A DNA stretch of 64,000 nt from Burkholderiales bacterium (GCA_028868305.1 JAGWUS010000001.1:124001-188000), one strand, 5' to 3'. Counted from the first letter of the stretch, positions 1-8,532 are shown. The notes: generated by a model not told the origin, from the sequence alone. Translations and numbers: made by a program.

Positions 1-56
1 AAGCCGGAGCCTGCGCCCGTCAATACGGCGGTCTTGTTCTTGAAATCTGAAATCAT
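1..56 (-). CDS. Short-chain dehydrogenase/reductase, N-terminal fragment
   Basis: Only the first 18 codons lie in the window, and the gene continues beyond base 1. They read MISDFKNKTAVLTGAGSG, the first beta strand and the TGxxxGxG dinucleotide-binding loop of a classical SDR oxidoreductase (NAD(P)-dependent). Its ATG overlaps the stop codon of the upstream GST gene by four bases (ATGA), so it is very probably the next cistron of the same catabolic operon. The substrate cannot be told from this fragment; a hydroxyacyl-CoA or alcohol dehydrogenase role would fit the neighbours. Confidence 0.8.
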   Translation of the reverse strand, partial: MISDFKNKTAVLTGAGSG

Positions 57-1012
57 GCGTTTGCTTTCTTGAGAATGTAGCCAATACGGGGAAAGTGGAC
101 ATGGACGATGCCAGCGCGTTCGTCTACACGTTGCAGGGTGTAGCGAGTGCGGGTGGCGGCCACCAGTTCACCCTCGGTGGGTTCGGGGCCAAAGCTCTCG
201 GACGTTACGGTGACCCGGCTGCCCAGCGCAATGTCGTGTTCGTCCTGGAATGTGGAGTCATTCTGGGCTGCAGCCCCCGTGGATTGTGCACAGGCAGCTA
301 TGGATTCTGTAGCAGTCATGGCGTCAAACCGGCCGTGACCGATCGCCGCCATGCGGTCCATCCAGGCCAGTACGGCTGGTGTGGCGTCCAGAACACCGGC
401 CATCACGCTGGTCTGGGTGCGGGTGAACCACAGCGGGTGGTAGGCGGCAAAGTCGGCCACACAGGGCGCATCGCCCAGCAGGTAATCCTGCCCGTCCAGC
501 ATATTGGCCATACGGCGCAGGTAGCTCTTGTAAGCCGCAGCGGCATCGGCCAGCGGCATACGTGGCATGCCCAGACGCATTTTGGTGCGGTCTTCACCAA
601 AGGCTTTGGCGATACCGCCCCATTGTTCTATCGGGGCGTCCGGGTTTCCCGCAAACAACTGGGCCGTTCCCTTGGGCGAGAAGTTGTAGGCCATCGCAGC
701 CCAGAACAGTTTTTCGTCAGCCCACTGCGCAACGATGCGGGCCAGCCCCTTATGGCTAGGAGGGTACAGCGTGGGTTCGGGGGCCAGATGTTCGAGCACG
801 TCGCAGATCAGGGCACTGTCGCAGTACACATCGCTGCCAATCTGCAGGAATGGCGTCTTGCGGTAACCACCGGTGAGTGCCACCACATCGGGTTTGGGCA
901 TGACCGAGGGGATGATCACCGACTTCCAGGCCAGTTGTTTGTAGCCCAGCACCAGCCGAACTTTTTCAGAAAACGGTGAGACGGGATAGTGGTGCAGGAT
1001 AAGGTCAGTCAT
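53..1012 (-). CDS. Glutathione S-transferase family protein
   Basis: The 319-residue protein begins with a thioredoxin-fold GST N-domain: LILHHYPVSPFSEKVRLVL, where the Ser-Pro-Phe-Ser stretch takes the place of the glutathione-activating motif, followed by the DSALICDVLEHL segment that normally contacts the gamma-glutamyl group. The C-domain is helical, with a YLLGDAPCVADFAAYHPLW core. About 100 further residues follow the usual GST length and end in a beta-rich segment. A start at ATG 1012 is supported by AAGGAG eight bases upstream. It sits between an AidB-type dehydrogenase and an SDR in a tightly packed operon, so a role in detoxifying or isomerising a catabolic intermediate is plausible but unproven. 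The linker near residues 233-248 contains a copy of the 55-bp repeat. Confidence 0.85.
   Translation of the reverse strand: MTDLILHHYPVSPFSEKVRLVLGYKQLAWKSVIIPSVMPKPDVVALTGGYRKTPFLQIGSDVYCDSALICDVLEHLAPEPTLYPPSHKGLARIVAQWADEKLFWAAMAYNFSPKGTAQLFAGNPDAPIEQWGGIAKAFGEDRTKMRLGMPRMPLADAAAAYKSYLRRMANMLDGQDYLLGDAPCVADFAAYHPLWFTRTQTSVMAGVLDATPAVLAWMDRMAAIGHGRFDAMTATESIAACAQSTGAAAQNDSTFQDEHDIALGSRVTVTSESFGPEPTEGELVAATRTRYTLQRVDERAGIVHVHFPRIGYILKKANA
268..314 (-). repeat. Copy A of the 55-bp intragenic repeat (in the GST gene)
   Basis: On the minus strand the segment reads GCTACAGAATCCATAGC, then the core TAGCTGCCTGTGCAC and TCCACGGGGGCT. Aligned to copy B in purL it matches at 35 of 48 positions, and almost perfectly in the core. 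The host frame is open through it (residues about 233-248, peptide TESIAACAQSTGAAA). The element lies in sense orientation to the gene, opposite to the purL, ligA, dapE and prmB copies. From what I remember of homologous GSTs the host protein is not obviously longer here. Confidence 0.7.
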
Positions 1013-1039
1013 GGGAATCTCCTTTGTTTCTTTGTGTGT

Positions 1040-2710
1040 TTAGCCCGGCATGGCCCGTGTGAGGATGGCGTCAAAGTCCACGCCCGCGCCCAGGGTGCCA
1101 AAGCTTTGGCCCCAGTTGCCGCCCAGACGTGAATCGCAGAAGGCACTGAACACCGCCGTGGGCGCGCTCTGGTACAACAAGGCGGCCTGCACCGCCAGCG
1201 CCACATCCTGCGCCAGGCGGCGGCCTTCGAGTTCGTTGGCCATGTGTTCCACCCGGGTGGGCAGTGCGGCGGCCAGCCGGTCCAGCGCGGCGTGCGCGCC
1301 TTGGGCTGGGGCCAGCTCCTGCGCCAGCGCGCTGGCCACGTCGCCTTTGCGCAGGGCACGCAGCAAGTCCAGCGCCATGATGTTGCCGGCACCCTCCCAG
1401 ATGGAGTTGAGCGGCATTTCGCGGTAGATGCGGGCCATGATGCCTTCTCCGCCTTCCTCTACATAGCCGTTGCCGCCCAGGCATTCCATGGTCTCCTGCG
1501 AGAACGCCGCGCCGCGCTTGCAAATCCAGAATTTGGATATGGGCGTGAGCACTCGGCCCATGAGCCGCTCAAATGGGTCGCTTTGATGGTCAAAAGAGCG
1601 CGCAAGCCTCATGGACAGTGCACAAGCAGCTTCACTTTCGATAGCAAGGTCGGCCAGCACATTGCGCATGAGCGGCTGGTCCATCAGGCGTTTGCCAAAG
1701 GCTTCGCGCTGCAGGGTGTGGTTGAGCGCAATGCTGAGCGACTGGCGCATCAAACCGCTGGTACCCAGCGCGCAGTCCAGCCGGGTAAGTGTGCCCATCT
1801 CCAGAATCTGCGGCACGCCACGGCCCTCCTCACCCACCAGCCAAGCGGTAGCGCCATGGAACTCGACCTCGGTACCGGCATTGGCCTTGTTGCCGAGCTT
1901 GTCCTTGAGGCGCTGGATATGGATGGCATTGCGCGTACCGTCGGGCAGCACACGGGGTAAAAAGAAGCAGCTGAGGCCCGCAGGGGCCTGCGCCAGCACC
2001 AGGAACGCATCACTCATAGGGGCCGAGAAGAACCACTTGTGCCCGGTGATGGCAAAGCGCTGGCCCCAGGCATCGCTGCCATCGGGCGTGGCGCGGGTGG
2101 TGTTAGCCCGTACGTCGGAACCACCCTGTTTTTCGGTCATGCCCATGCCCATGGTGACGCCGGGCTTGTCGCGCCACACCTTGAGATGCGGGTCGTACTG
2201 GTGGCTGGTGAGCTTGGGCGCCCAGTCGGCGTAGATGGCCGCGTTGCTGCGCAAAGCTGGCGTGACCGCGTAGGTCATCGAGATGGGGCACAGCACCGAA
2301 GGCTCGAGTTCCGTGAACATCATGAATCCGGCGGCGCGCAACTGGTGCGCATGGCCGGTGGCCTGCTGTTCTGGCGAGAACACCGCGCCATGCAGGCCGG
2401 CGTGCACTGCTTCGTGCATCAGTGCGTGGTAGGCGGGGTGAAACTCCACTTCGTCGATGCGGTAGCCCTGCTTGTTGTGGGTGCGCAGCACCGGAGGATG
2501 CACATTGGCCAGGCGGGCGTGGGTCTGCATGTCGGCAGTACCCCAATTGGCACCCAGTACGTGCAGGCCACCTGTGTTGAGCGTTGGGGCGTTGAATTTC
2601 AGCGCGTCGCGCAGCGGCTGGTTGCTGGTGAACAGGTTGTAGTCCACGAGAGGCAGCGGCTGGTTGAAGACCGCGTGTGTCGGAGGGTACAGCGTTTCAG
2701 TGGAAGACAT
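1040..2710 (-). CDS. aidB: AidB-type acyl-CoA dehydrogenase
   Basis: This 556-residue flavoprotein belongs to the AidB branch of the acyl-CoA dehydrogenases (E. coli AidB has about 540 residues). The N-terminal AidB-specific region with NHxPxL-like and FHPAYHALMHEA segments is present. It is followed by the FAD-contacting MTEKQGGSDVRANTT motif, a beta domain with GHKWFFSAPMSDAFLVL, and a helical C-domain with CLGGNGYVEE, where other family members carry the catalytic region. AidB proteins bind DNA and respond to alkylation stress in E. coli; many paralogues sit in leucine/isovaleryl-CoA or fatty-acid clusters, as this one does. ATG 2710 has a strong GGAGGT eight bases upstream. The GST gene follows after 27 bases, so both are probably cotranscribed. 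Confidence 0.82.
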   Translation of the reverse strand: MSSTETLYPPTHAVFNQPLPLVDYNLFTSNQPLRDALKFNAPTLNTGGLHVLGANWGTADMQTHARLANVHPPVLRTHNKQGYRIDEVEFHPAYHALMHEAVHAGLHGAVFSPEQQATGHAHQLRAAGFMMFTELEPSVLCPISMTYAVTPALRSNAAIYADWAPKLTSHQYDPHLKVWRDKPGVTMGMGMTEKQGGSDVRANTTRATPDGSDAWGQRFAITGHKWFFSAPMSDAFLVLAQAPAGLSCFFLPRVLPDGTRNAIHIQRLKDKLGNKANAGTEVEFHGATAWLVGEEGRGVPQILEMGTLTRLDCALGTSGLMRQSLSIALNHTLQREAFGKRLMDQPLMRNVLADLAIESEAACALSMRLARSFDHQSDPFERLMGRVLTPISKFWICKRGAAFSQETMECLGGNGYVEEGGEGIMARIYREMPLNSIWEGAGNIMALDLLRALRKGDVASALAQELAPAQGAHAALDRLAAALPTRVEHMANELEGRRLAQDVALAVQAALLYQSAPTAVFSAFCDSRLGGNWGQSFGTLGAGVDFDAILTRAMPG

Positions 2711-2733
2711 GGTTCACCTCCGGTGGCTTGCGT

Positions 2734-3765
2734 TCAGATCAACTGGACAAGCTGCTTGCCAAAGTTCCTGCCTTTGAGCAGGCCCAGAAAGGCCTCGGGT
2801 GCCGACGCAAGGCCCTGCGCAATGCTCTCGCGCGCGCGCAGCTTGCCGGTGGCCACCAGGGTGCCCAGTTCGGTCAGGGCCTCGGGCCAGATGTCCATGT
2901 GCTCACTGACGATAAAGCCCTGCACCTTGAGGCGCTGCATCAGGATCAGCGCCGGATGGCTCAGGGGCAAGGGCTGGCCGTCGTAGCCTGCGATCATTCC
3001 GCACACGGCAATGCGCCCGAAGGCGTTCATTTGCGGCAATACGGCATCCAGCACCATGCCGCCCACGTTCTCAAAATAGCCGTCAATCCCGTTGGGGCAA
3101 GCCTCCTTGAGTGCCTTGGAAAGCGATGCCGCGGTCTGGTGCTGCTTGTAGTCAATGCAGGCATCAAAGCCCAGTTCATCGACCGCGTATTTGCATTTGT
3201 CGGGCCCGCCGGCAATGCCGACGGTGCGGCAGCCACGTGCTTTGGACAGGGCGGCGAACGCACTGCCCACCGCGCCGGTAGCTGCGCTGACCACCATGGT
3301 TTCACCCACCTTGGGCTCACAGATTTTCACCAATCCGTACCAGGCGGTCACACCGGGCATGCCCACGGCGCCCAGGTAAGCGCTCAGGGGTACATGGGTG
3401 GTATCGACCTTGCGCAATGCACCGGGCTGGTTGGCGTTGACCACGCTGTACTGCTGCCAGCCGCCCATGCCGACCACCTTGTCGCCCACCGGGTAACGCG
3501 TATTGCGGGATTCGACCACCTCCCCCACGGTGCCGCCCTGCATCACCTGGCCCAGCGGCTGGGGTGCGGCATAGCTTTTGGAATCGTTCATGCGGCCGCG
3601 CATGTACGGGTCCAGGCTCAGGAAGTGGTGGCGCACCAGAACCTCGCCGTCCTGCAGTGCGGGCGTGGTCGAATCGACCAGTTTGAAGTTGCTGGCAACG
3701 GCTTCGCCCACAGGGCGGTTGTCGAGAAGGATTTGTTGGTTGGAGGGCATGATAGGTGTGCTCAA
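2734..3765 (-). CDS. NADP-dependent MDR-superfamily oxidoreductase (CurA/PTGR type)
   Basis: The 343-residue protein matches the CurA/leukotriene-B4-dehydrogenase branch of zinc-free medium-chain reductases, which reduce alpha,beta-unsaturated carbonyls with NADPH. Visible marks are the early LDPYMRGRMND motif, the GVTAWYGL segment and the VSAATGAVGSAFAALSKARG Rossmann motif with an AxxGxxG core. GGPDKC follows at the position of the NADP 2'-phosphate contact. Cysteine and histidine zinc ligands of alcohol dehydrogenases are absent. Its ATG overlaps the stop of the thioesterase gene upstream by four bases, so the two are translationally coupled. A role in clearing enals or 2-enoyl intermediates during acyl-CoA breakdown is inference from the neighbours. 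Confidence 0.88.
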   Translation of the reverse strand: MSTPIMPSNQQILLDNRPVGEAVASNFKLVDSTTPALQDGEVLVRHHFLSLDPYMRGRMNDSKSYAAPQPLGQVMQGGTVGEVVESRNTRYPVGDKVVGMGGWQQYSVVNANQPGALRKVDTTHVPLSAYLGAVGMPGVTAWYGLVKICEPKVGETMVVSAATGAVGSAFAALSKARGCRTVGIAGGPDKCKYAVDELGFDACIDYKQHQTAASLSKALKEACPNGIDGYFENVGGMVLDAVLPQMNAFGRIAVCGMIAGYDGQPLPLSHPALILMQRLKVQGFIVSEHMDIWPEALTELGTLVATGKLRARESIAQGLASAPEAFLGLLKGRNFGKQLVQLI

Positions 3766-4214
3766 TCGGTAGAAATGTTGACGGGGTTGGTGCTCTTGGG
3801 GCCAGTCGGCAGGCGCTGGACGTACTTGAAGGTGCCGGTCGCGTGGGCGCAGGCGCGGCCCTTGGCGTCAAACACGGTGGCCGTGGTAAACGCCAAGGTG
3901 GCAGTGCGGTGCATCAGTGTGCCTTTGGCGGTCAGCACCCCCATGGCGGGCTGCATGAAGCTGGTTTTCATCTCGATGGTGACCACACCCATGTCGGGCT
4001 CGATGCTGCGCGCGGCAGTGGCCATGGACACATCGAGCAGCGTCATCAACGCGCCGCCGTGGGTCACGTTGAAGGAGTTCAGGTGCTCGGCTTTCGGGGC
4101 GTAATGAATCTCGGAGTGGCCATCTTCAAACTGCGTGAGTTCGAACCCCAGCAGATTGACGAATGGGATTTCCACCCCGAAACCCACGGCGTGGGTCCAA
4201 TTTTTGACGCTCAT
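3762..4214 (-). CDS. PaaI-family acyl-CoA thioesterase
   Basis: With the start at ATG 4214 the product has 150 residues, the usual size of a single hot-dog-fold domain. An open frame extends 24 codons further upstream but runs through GC-rich repeat DNA and is not family-like. The HLNSFNVTHGGALMTLLDVSMATAA segment is the HGG catalytic signature followed by the active-site aspartate of the PaaI group, and TIEMKTSFMQPA is the second conserved strand. Such enzymes hydrolyse dead-end acyl-CoA or aryl-CoA esters and free CoA. The gene is coupled by an ATGA overlap to the MDR reductase downstream. Confidence 0.87.
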   Translation of the reverse strand: MSVKNWTHAVGFGVEIPFVNLLGFELTQFEDGHSEIHYAPKAEHLNSFNVTHGGALMTLLDVSMATAARSIEPDMGVVTIEMKTSFMQPAMGVLTAKGTLMHRTATLAFTTATVFDAKGRACAHATGTFKYVQRLPTGPKSTNPVNISTD

Positions 4215-4250
4215 AGCGCACCCCGCCGCAGGGCCGGCGAAGGGCAGTGG

Positions 4251-4346
4251 CGCGTGGGGGCACCAATCTTCCGCAGGGCCGCCCAAAGGAAGATTCGCCC
4301 CCTCGGGGGGCAGCGACCCGCGCAGCGGTGGAGCGTGGGGGCCATG
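4251..4346. repeat. Intergenic hairpin cassette between SDR and thioesterase genes
   Basis: The 132-base spacer 4215-4346 is nearly filled by structured GC-rich DNA. The 8-bp inverted repeat AATCTTCC (4265-4272) / GGAAGATT (4288-4295) encloses a 15-base loop. It is followed by the near-palindrome GCCCCCTCGGGGGGC at 4298-4311 and by CAGCGACCCGCGCAGCGG. GCGTGGGGGC occurs at both ends of the unit (about 4251 and 4333). I associate this CCCCCTCGGGGGG-CAGCGACCCGCGCAGCGG wording with a dispersed intergenic repeat of Comamonadaceae, from memory and unchecked. It lies inside a co-directional gene series, so it could modulate the mRNA rather than end it; no T-run follows. Confidence 0.6.
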
Positions 4347-5138
4347 TCAGCCACCGGTCACCACACTGACGCCGCCATCGACCGCGAGCCATTGGCCGGT
4401 AATGTGCTTTCCGGCGTCCGAAGCATAGAGAACGCACAAGCCCTTGAGGTCTTCATCATCGCCCAGGCGCTTGAGCGGGGCGCCTGCTGCCAGCTTTTCC
4501 TCGCCCAGGGCTTTGAGGGTGCCGGCGGTCATTTTGCTGGGGAAAAAACCGGGACAGATGGCGTTGACGGTGATGTTGTACTTGCCCCATTCCGCGCCCA
4601 GTGCACGGGTGAAGTTCAGCACTGCGCCTTTGGAGGTGTTGTAGGCAATGGTGTTCAGGCCTTCCGGGTTGCCGTTAAGGCCCGCGATGGAAGCGATGTT
4701 GATGATGCGGCCCGATCGGCGCGCAATCATGCTTTTCTTGGCTATTGCCTGGCTGAGCAAAAAGTAGCCCCTTACGTTGAGGTTCATCACCTTGTCCCAT
4801 GCCTCAATAGAATGGTCCTCGGCAGGCGCGCCCCAGGCGGCTCCGGCGTTGTTGACCAAAATGTCGACATCACCCATGCGGTGCAGGGTTTCATCGGCCA
4901 GGCGGTGGATTTCGGATTCCTTGGCGCAGTCGGCTGCGACCCAGCGGGCATCAATGCCTGCGGCCTGCAATTGGGCGCAAGCCTCTTCAAGGTCTTCTGC
5001 TTTGCGCGAGCTCAGCATGATTTTTGCACCGGCTTCTCCCAGCGCGTGGGCCATTTGCAGGCCCAGGCCACGGGAACCACCCGTCACCAGTGCAGTCTTG
5101 CCGGTGAGGTCGAACAATTGATGAATAGTACGTGCCAT
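4347..5138 (-). CDS. SDR-family oxidoreductase (probable 3-oxoacyl/hydroxyacyl dehydrogenase)
   Basis: A 263-residue classical short-chain dehydrogenase. The TGGSRGLGLQMA loop binds the dinucleotide, NNAGAAWG is the structural NNAG motif, and the catalytic Ser-Tyr-Lys set is visible as INIASIAG followed by YNTSKGAVLNFTRALG. The C-terminus has ITGQWLAVDGG, typical of FabG-like and gluconate-5-dehydrogenase-like members. ATG 5138 is preceded by AGGAG. Placement between acyl-CoA dehydrogenase and thioesterase genes suggests oxidation of a hydroxyacyl intermediate, but SDR substrate calls from sequence alone are unsafe. Confidence 0.88.
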   Translation of the reverse strand: MARTIHQLFDLTGKTALVTGGSRGLGLQMAHALGEAGAKIMLSSRKAEDLEEACAQLQAAGIDARWVAADCAKESEIHRLADETLHRMGDVDILVNNAGAAWGAPAEDHSIEAWDKVMNLNVRGYFLLSQAIAKKSMIARRSGRIINIASIAGLNGNPEGLNTIAYNTSKGAVLNFTRALGAEWGKYNITVNAICPGFFPSKMTAGTLKALGEEKLAAGAPLKRLGDDEDLKGLCVLYASDAGKHITGQWLAVDGGVSVVTGG

Positions 5139-5152
5139 AGTCTTTCTCCTGT

Positions 5153-5380
5153 TTAAGTTTCTTCATGCATGCGGGATCGCAGGTAAATCATGACCACGCC
5201 CACCAATACCGCAATACCGCCAGCGGCATAGAACACATCAGCATTCTGTACATCTCCCTTGGCAACAAACATTCCCAGCACAATTGCCAGCAGCCCGCCA
5301 TAGATCAAAATCCAGACAAGCCTTTCAATCCGGACCAGTCGGGCACTGGTAGTGCCGCTGTGTTTCTTGAAAAATCCCAT
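5153..5380 (-). CDS. Small two-helix membrane protein of unknown function
   Basis: The 75-residue product has a basic N-terminus (MGFFKKHSGTTSARLVRIE) and two hydrophobic segments at about residues 24-40 and 50-66, joined by a short polar turn (AKGDVQNADV). It ends in RSRMHEET. That predicts a hairpin membrane protein with both ends in the cytoplasm by the positive-inside rule. Its ATG overlaps the stop codon of the large acyl-CoA dehydrogenase by one base (TAATG), so it is translated in step with that enzyme. I do not recognise a family; small proteins of this kind often accompany beta-oxidation operons in Burkholderiales. Confidence 0.72.
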   Translation of the reverse strand: MGFFKKHSGTTSARLVRIERLVWILIYGGLLAIVLGMFVAKGDVQNADVFYAAGGIAVLVGVVMIYLRSRMHEET

Positions 5381-7230
5381 TAAAAAGCCTCCTCGGGGAA
5401 TGTTGCGCAGGTCGGATCGCGGGATTGCACCACACTAAGCCAAGCGCCGACTTTTGGCAGTTCGTAATGGAAGAAATAGCGGGTTGCACCCACACGGCCC
5501 TGCGTGTCGGCACGCGCTTGCTGCGGGTCGTCGTCCAGCGCACAGGCGGCGACATCGAGCCAGATCCAGGCCAGCACCGTGTGGCCAAAGGCCTGCAGGT
5601 AGGGTACGGCATTGGCCAGCGCATCGGTGGGCACGCCGGTGGACCAGGCCTGTTGCGTGGCATCACGCACGTCTTTGAGTGCACGTCCAAGCGCCTTGGC
5701 GTGTACGGCCAGTGCCGGGATGTTGCCCGTACGGTGAATGGTGGCCATCATGCGGTTTGCCAGCAACTGCATGCCTTTGCCCTCTTCCATTAAGACCTTG
5801 CGGCCCAGAAGGTCCATGGCCTGAATGCCGTGGGTGCCCTCGTGAATCATGTTGAGGCGGTTGTCGCGCCAGTACTGCTCGACCGGGAAATCACGGGTGT
5901 AGCCGTAACCGCCGTGCACCTGAATGGCCAGCGAATTAGCTTCCAGGCACCATTCGCTTGGCCAGCTCTTGGCAATGGGGGTGAGCACCTCCAATAGCAG
6001 ACGTGCATCGTCGGCTTCCTGGCCACCCGCGGTGTGGTGTTCGTCCACCAGCCGGGCGCAATAGAGCTCCAGTGCCAGCGCGCCCTCGCAATAGGCCTTT
6101 TGCGCCAGGAGCATGCGCTTGACATCAGCGTGTTCGATGATGCGGATTTGTGATTGCGCGGGGTTTTTCCCCGCTGCGCCCATGGGCCGCCCCTGCGGCC
6201 GGCTTTTTGCGTAGTCGAGTGAGGCGTAGTAGCCTGCCATGCCCAGCATGGTGGCGGCAATACCGACGCCGATACGTGCCTCGTTCATCATGTGGAACAT
6301 GCAGGCCAGGCCCTTGCCGGGCTGGCCAACCAGATAGCCGATCGCACCCGCAACCGCCCGTCCTGAGCCTGTCGAAGGAACCGGAAATTTGCCTTCGCCG
6401 AAATTGAGTAGCGTATTGGTCGTTCCGCGCCAGCCCAGCTTGTGGTTCAGACCGGCCAGTGCAACGTCGTTGCGCACGCCGGTCAGCTGACCCTGTGTGT
6501 TAACCATCTTCTTCGGCACGATAAACAGGGAAATGCCGCGGGTGCCAGGAACCAGCCTGCCGCTTTCGTCCGGAATCTTGGCCAGCACCAGGTGGATGAT
6601 GTTCTCGGTCAGCTCATGTTCGCCGCTGGATATCCACATCTTGTTGCCCGTGAGGCGATAACGGGCACCCAGCGGATCGCTGGCAAAGTCGGCCCCATCG
6701 GGCACCGCGCGGGTCGCCACATCCGACAGGCTGGAGCCGGCCTGCGGTTCGCTCAGGCACATGGTGCCGGAGAAACGTCCGGAGAATTCGTTCTTGGCGA
6801 AGACCTCTTTTTGCAGGTCGGTGCCATGGGTCATCAGCAGGTTGGCGTTGCCGGTGGTCAGCATGCCCGAGCCAATGCTGACGGATGCGCAGGCAAAGAA
6901 GGCGTTGGCGGCGGCTTCCACGCTGTAGGGCAGTTGCATGCCGCCCATCTCGTAGTCCTGCGCGGCGCTGAGCATGCCAGACTCGGCGTACGCCTTGTTG
7001 GCGTCGTGCGTGGCCTGGGGCAGGATGACCTTTTCACCGTCAAAGTGCGGCTCCTGGGTGTCTACCAGGCGGTTGAAGGGCGCATATTTTTCTCGGGCAA
7101 TGCGCTCACAGGTGTCCAGCACTGCATCAAAGGTTTCCCGTGTGTGGTCGTTGAATCGTGCGCGCTGTGCCAGGGCTGTGGTGCCAAGCCACTCGTGCAG
7201 CAGAAAGTCAATGGTGGAGCGTAGGGTCAT
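5380..7230 (-). CDS. Large acyl-CoA dehydrogenase with C-terminal extension
   Basis: At 616 residues this is one of the enlarged acyl-CoA dehydrogenases (DmdC-like/FadE12-like) that carry an extra C-terminal helical domain after the usual 380-residue core. MCLSEPQAGSSLSDVATRA and YRLTGNKMWISSGEHEL are the FAD and substrate motifs; QVHGGYGYTRDFPVEQYWRDNRLNMIHEGT marks the C-lobe. Annotated relatives oxidise medium- or long-chain acyl-CoA or 3-(methylthio)propanoyl-CoA. The gene lies 91 bases after the thiolase, from which it is separated by a probable terminator, and is coupled to the small membrane protein downstream. A loop near residue 285 contains an unrelated short dispersed repeat (PVPSTGSGR). 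Confidence 0.88.
   Translation of the reverse strand: MTLRSTIDFLLHEWLGTTALAQRARFNDHTRETFDAVLDTCERIAREKYAPFNRLVDTQEPHFDGEKVILPQATHDANKAYAESGMLSAAQDYEMGGMQLPYSVEAAANAFFACASVSIGSGMLTTGNANLLMTHGTDLQKEVFAKNEFSGRFSGTMCLSEPQAGSSLSDVATRAVPDGADFASDPLGARYRLTGNKMWISSGEHELTENIIHLVLAKIPDESGRLVPGTRGISLFIVPKKMVNTQGQLTGVRNDVALAGLNHKLGWRGTTNTLLNFGEGKFPVPSTGSGRAVAGAIGYLVGQPGKGLACMFHMMNEARIGVGIAATMLGMAGYYASLDYAKSRPQGRPMGAAGKNPAQSQIRIIEHADVKRMLLAQKAYCEGALALELYCARLVDEHHTAGGQEADDARLLLEVLTPIAKSWPSEWCLEANSLAIQVHGGYGYTRDFPVEQYWRDNRLNMIHEGTHGIQAMDLLGRKVLMEEGKGMQLLANRMMATIHRTGNIPALAVHAKALGRALKDVRDATQQAWSTGVPTDALANAVPYLQAFGHTVLAWIWLDVAACALDDDPQQARADTQGRVGATRYFFHYELPKVGAWLSVVQSRDPTCATFPEEAF
6359..6380. repeat. CCTGAGCCTGTCGAAGG-type dispersed repeat inside the acyl-CoA dehydrogenase gene
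   Basis: The bases CGTCCTGAGCCTGTCGAAGG are a copy of a short imperfect dyad that I know as a common interspersed sequence in many proteobacteria (usually intergenic, complement CCTTCGACAGGCTCAGG). Here it lies in a coding region and is translated as PSTGSGR between FGEGKFPV and AVAGAIGYLVG, an apparent loop between two conserved segments. The reading frame is intact. Confidence 0.6.
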
Positions 7231-7254
7231 GGTCTGCGCCGATTGAAATGGGGG

Positions 7255-7299
7255 TCAAAAAAAGGGCCGGTCTGCGCACAGTTCGCAGGTTCGGCCCTT
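7255..7299 (-). terminator. Rho-independent terminator after the thiolase gene
   Basis: On the minus strand AAGGGCCG pairs with CGGCCCTT (plus-strand arms 7262-7269 and 7292-7299), and inside them CTGCG pairs with CGCAG, giving a long stem. It is followed directly by a run of seven T. It lies 22 bases past the thiolase stop codon, so part of the fadB-thiolase transcript should end here before the acyl-CoA dehydrogenase gene. Confidence 0.85.
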
Positions 7300-7321
7300 G
7301 ATGCGTGGCTTCGTGCCTGGT

Positions 7322-8497
7322 TTACAGCACTTCAAAAATGCCGGCGGCACCCATGCCACCACCGATACACATGGTGACGCAGACGCGCTTGGCACCGCGG
7401 CGCTTGCCTTCGATCAGTGCATGGCCGGTCAGGCGCTGGCCGCTCACACCATAGGGGTGACCCACGGCGATGGCGCCACCGTTGACGTTCAGGCGGTCAG
7501 CCGGAATGCCCAGCTTGTCGCGGCAGTAGAGCACCTGCACCGCAAAGGCTTCGTTCAGCTCCCACAAGTCGATATCGTTCATGCTCAGGCCCAGACGCTT
7601 GAGGACCTTCGGAATGGCGAACACCGGGCCAATGCCCATTTCGTCGGGTTCGCAACCTGCTACGGCGAAACCGAGGAAGCGTCCCAGGGGTTTGAGGCCC
7701 TTTTGCTCGGCAAGCTTTTCATGCATGACTACCACAGCACCGCCACCATCGGAAAACTGGCTGGCGTTGCCCGCTGTGACCAGACCACCGGGGACTGCCG
7801 AGCGCAGGCCCTTGATGCCGTCGTAGGTGGTACCTTCGCGGATACCTTCGTCGTTGCTGACGGTGACTTGCTTGGTGGTCAGGCCCATGATTTTGTCGGC
7901 CACACCCATGGTGACCGTAATGGGCGCAATCTCGGCCTGGAACAGGCCGGCGGCCAGTGCGGCAGCGGCCTTTTGCTGGCTGGCGGCACCGTACTCGTCC
8001 ATGACCTCACGGCTGATGTTGTAGCGCTTGGCCACCTGCTCGGCGGTCTGCAGCATGTTCCAGTAAATCTCGGGTTTCTTCTTCAGCAGGTTGGTATCGG
8101 CCAGCATGTGCTGGTTCATTTCCTGCTGCACGCAGGAAATGGATTCCACGCCGCCCGCCACATAGATATCGCCTTCGTTGGCGATGATGCGCTGGGCGGC
8201 CAGTGCAATCGTCTGCAAACCGGAGGAACAGAAGCGGTTGACGGTCATGCCCGAGGTGGTTATCGGGCAACCCGCCATCAGGGCAACCTGGCGGGCAATG
8301 TTGGCGCCGGTGGCCCCTTCGGGGTTTGCGCACCCCATGATGACGTCGTCCACTTCGCCAGCATCAATGCCGGCGCGTTGGATCGCGTGTTCCACGGCGT
8401 GGCCACCCAAAGTGGCACCATGGGTCATGTTGAAAGCGCCCTTCCAACTCTTGGCCAGGGGGGTGCGTGCGGTAGAAACGATAACGGCTGAGGTCAT
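7322..8497 (-). CDS. Acetyl-CoA C-acyltransferase (thiolase)
   Basis: A 391-residue type II thiolase. The nucleophilic cysteine is in [18 protein letters not shown], the histidine motif is [17 protein letters not shown], and the second cysteine is in [18 protein letters not shown]. These residues cleave 3-ketoacyl-CoA with free CoA to give acetyl-CoA and a chain two carbons shorter. It lies 35 bases downstream of the FadB-type gene, as in classical fad operons, and before a strong terminator. Family resemblance is closest to the FadA/FadI degradative enzymes, although an acetoacetyl-CoA role cannot be excluded. Confidence 0.92.
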   Translation of the reverse strand: MTSAVIVSTARTPLAKSWKGAFNMTHGATLGGHAVEHAIQRAGIDAGEVDDVIMGCANPEGATGANIARQVALMAGCPITTSGMTVNRFCSSGLQTIALAAQRIIANEGDIYVAGGVESISCVQQEMNQHMLADTNLLKKKPEIYWNMLQTAEQVAKRYNISREVMDEYGAASQQKAAAALAAGLFQAEIAPITVTMGVADKIMGLTTKQVTVSNDEGIREGTTYDGIKGLRSAVPGGLVTAGNASQFSDGGGAVVVMHEKLAEQKGLKPLGRFLGFAVAGCEPDEMGIGPVFAIPKVLKRLGLSMNDIDLWELNEAFAVQVLYCRDKLGIPADRLNVNGGAIAVGHPYGVSGQRLTGHALIEGKRRGAKRVCVTMCIGGGMGAAGIFEVL

Positions 8498-8532
8498 GGT
8501 ATGTCCTTGAATTCGGTGAACTGCGAGTGCAA

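Noticed and set aside
1592-1644. Possible seventh repeat copy in aidB (shares the 13-mer AGCTGCTTGTGCA with copy B)
   Set aside because: The CCACGGGGGCT end is poorly conserved, and the encoded IESEAACALSMRLA matches what I expect of AidB proteins without insertion. It is too uncertain to annotate.
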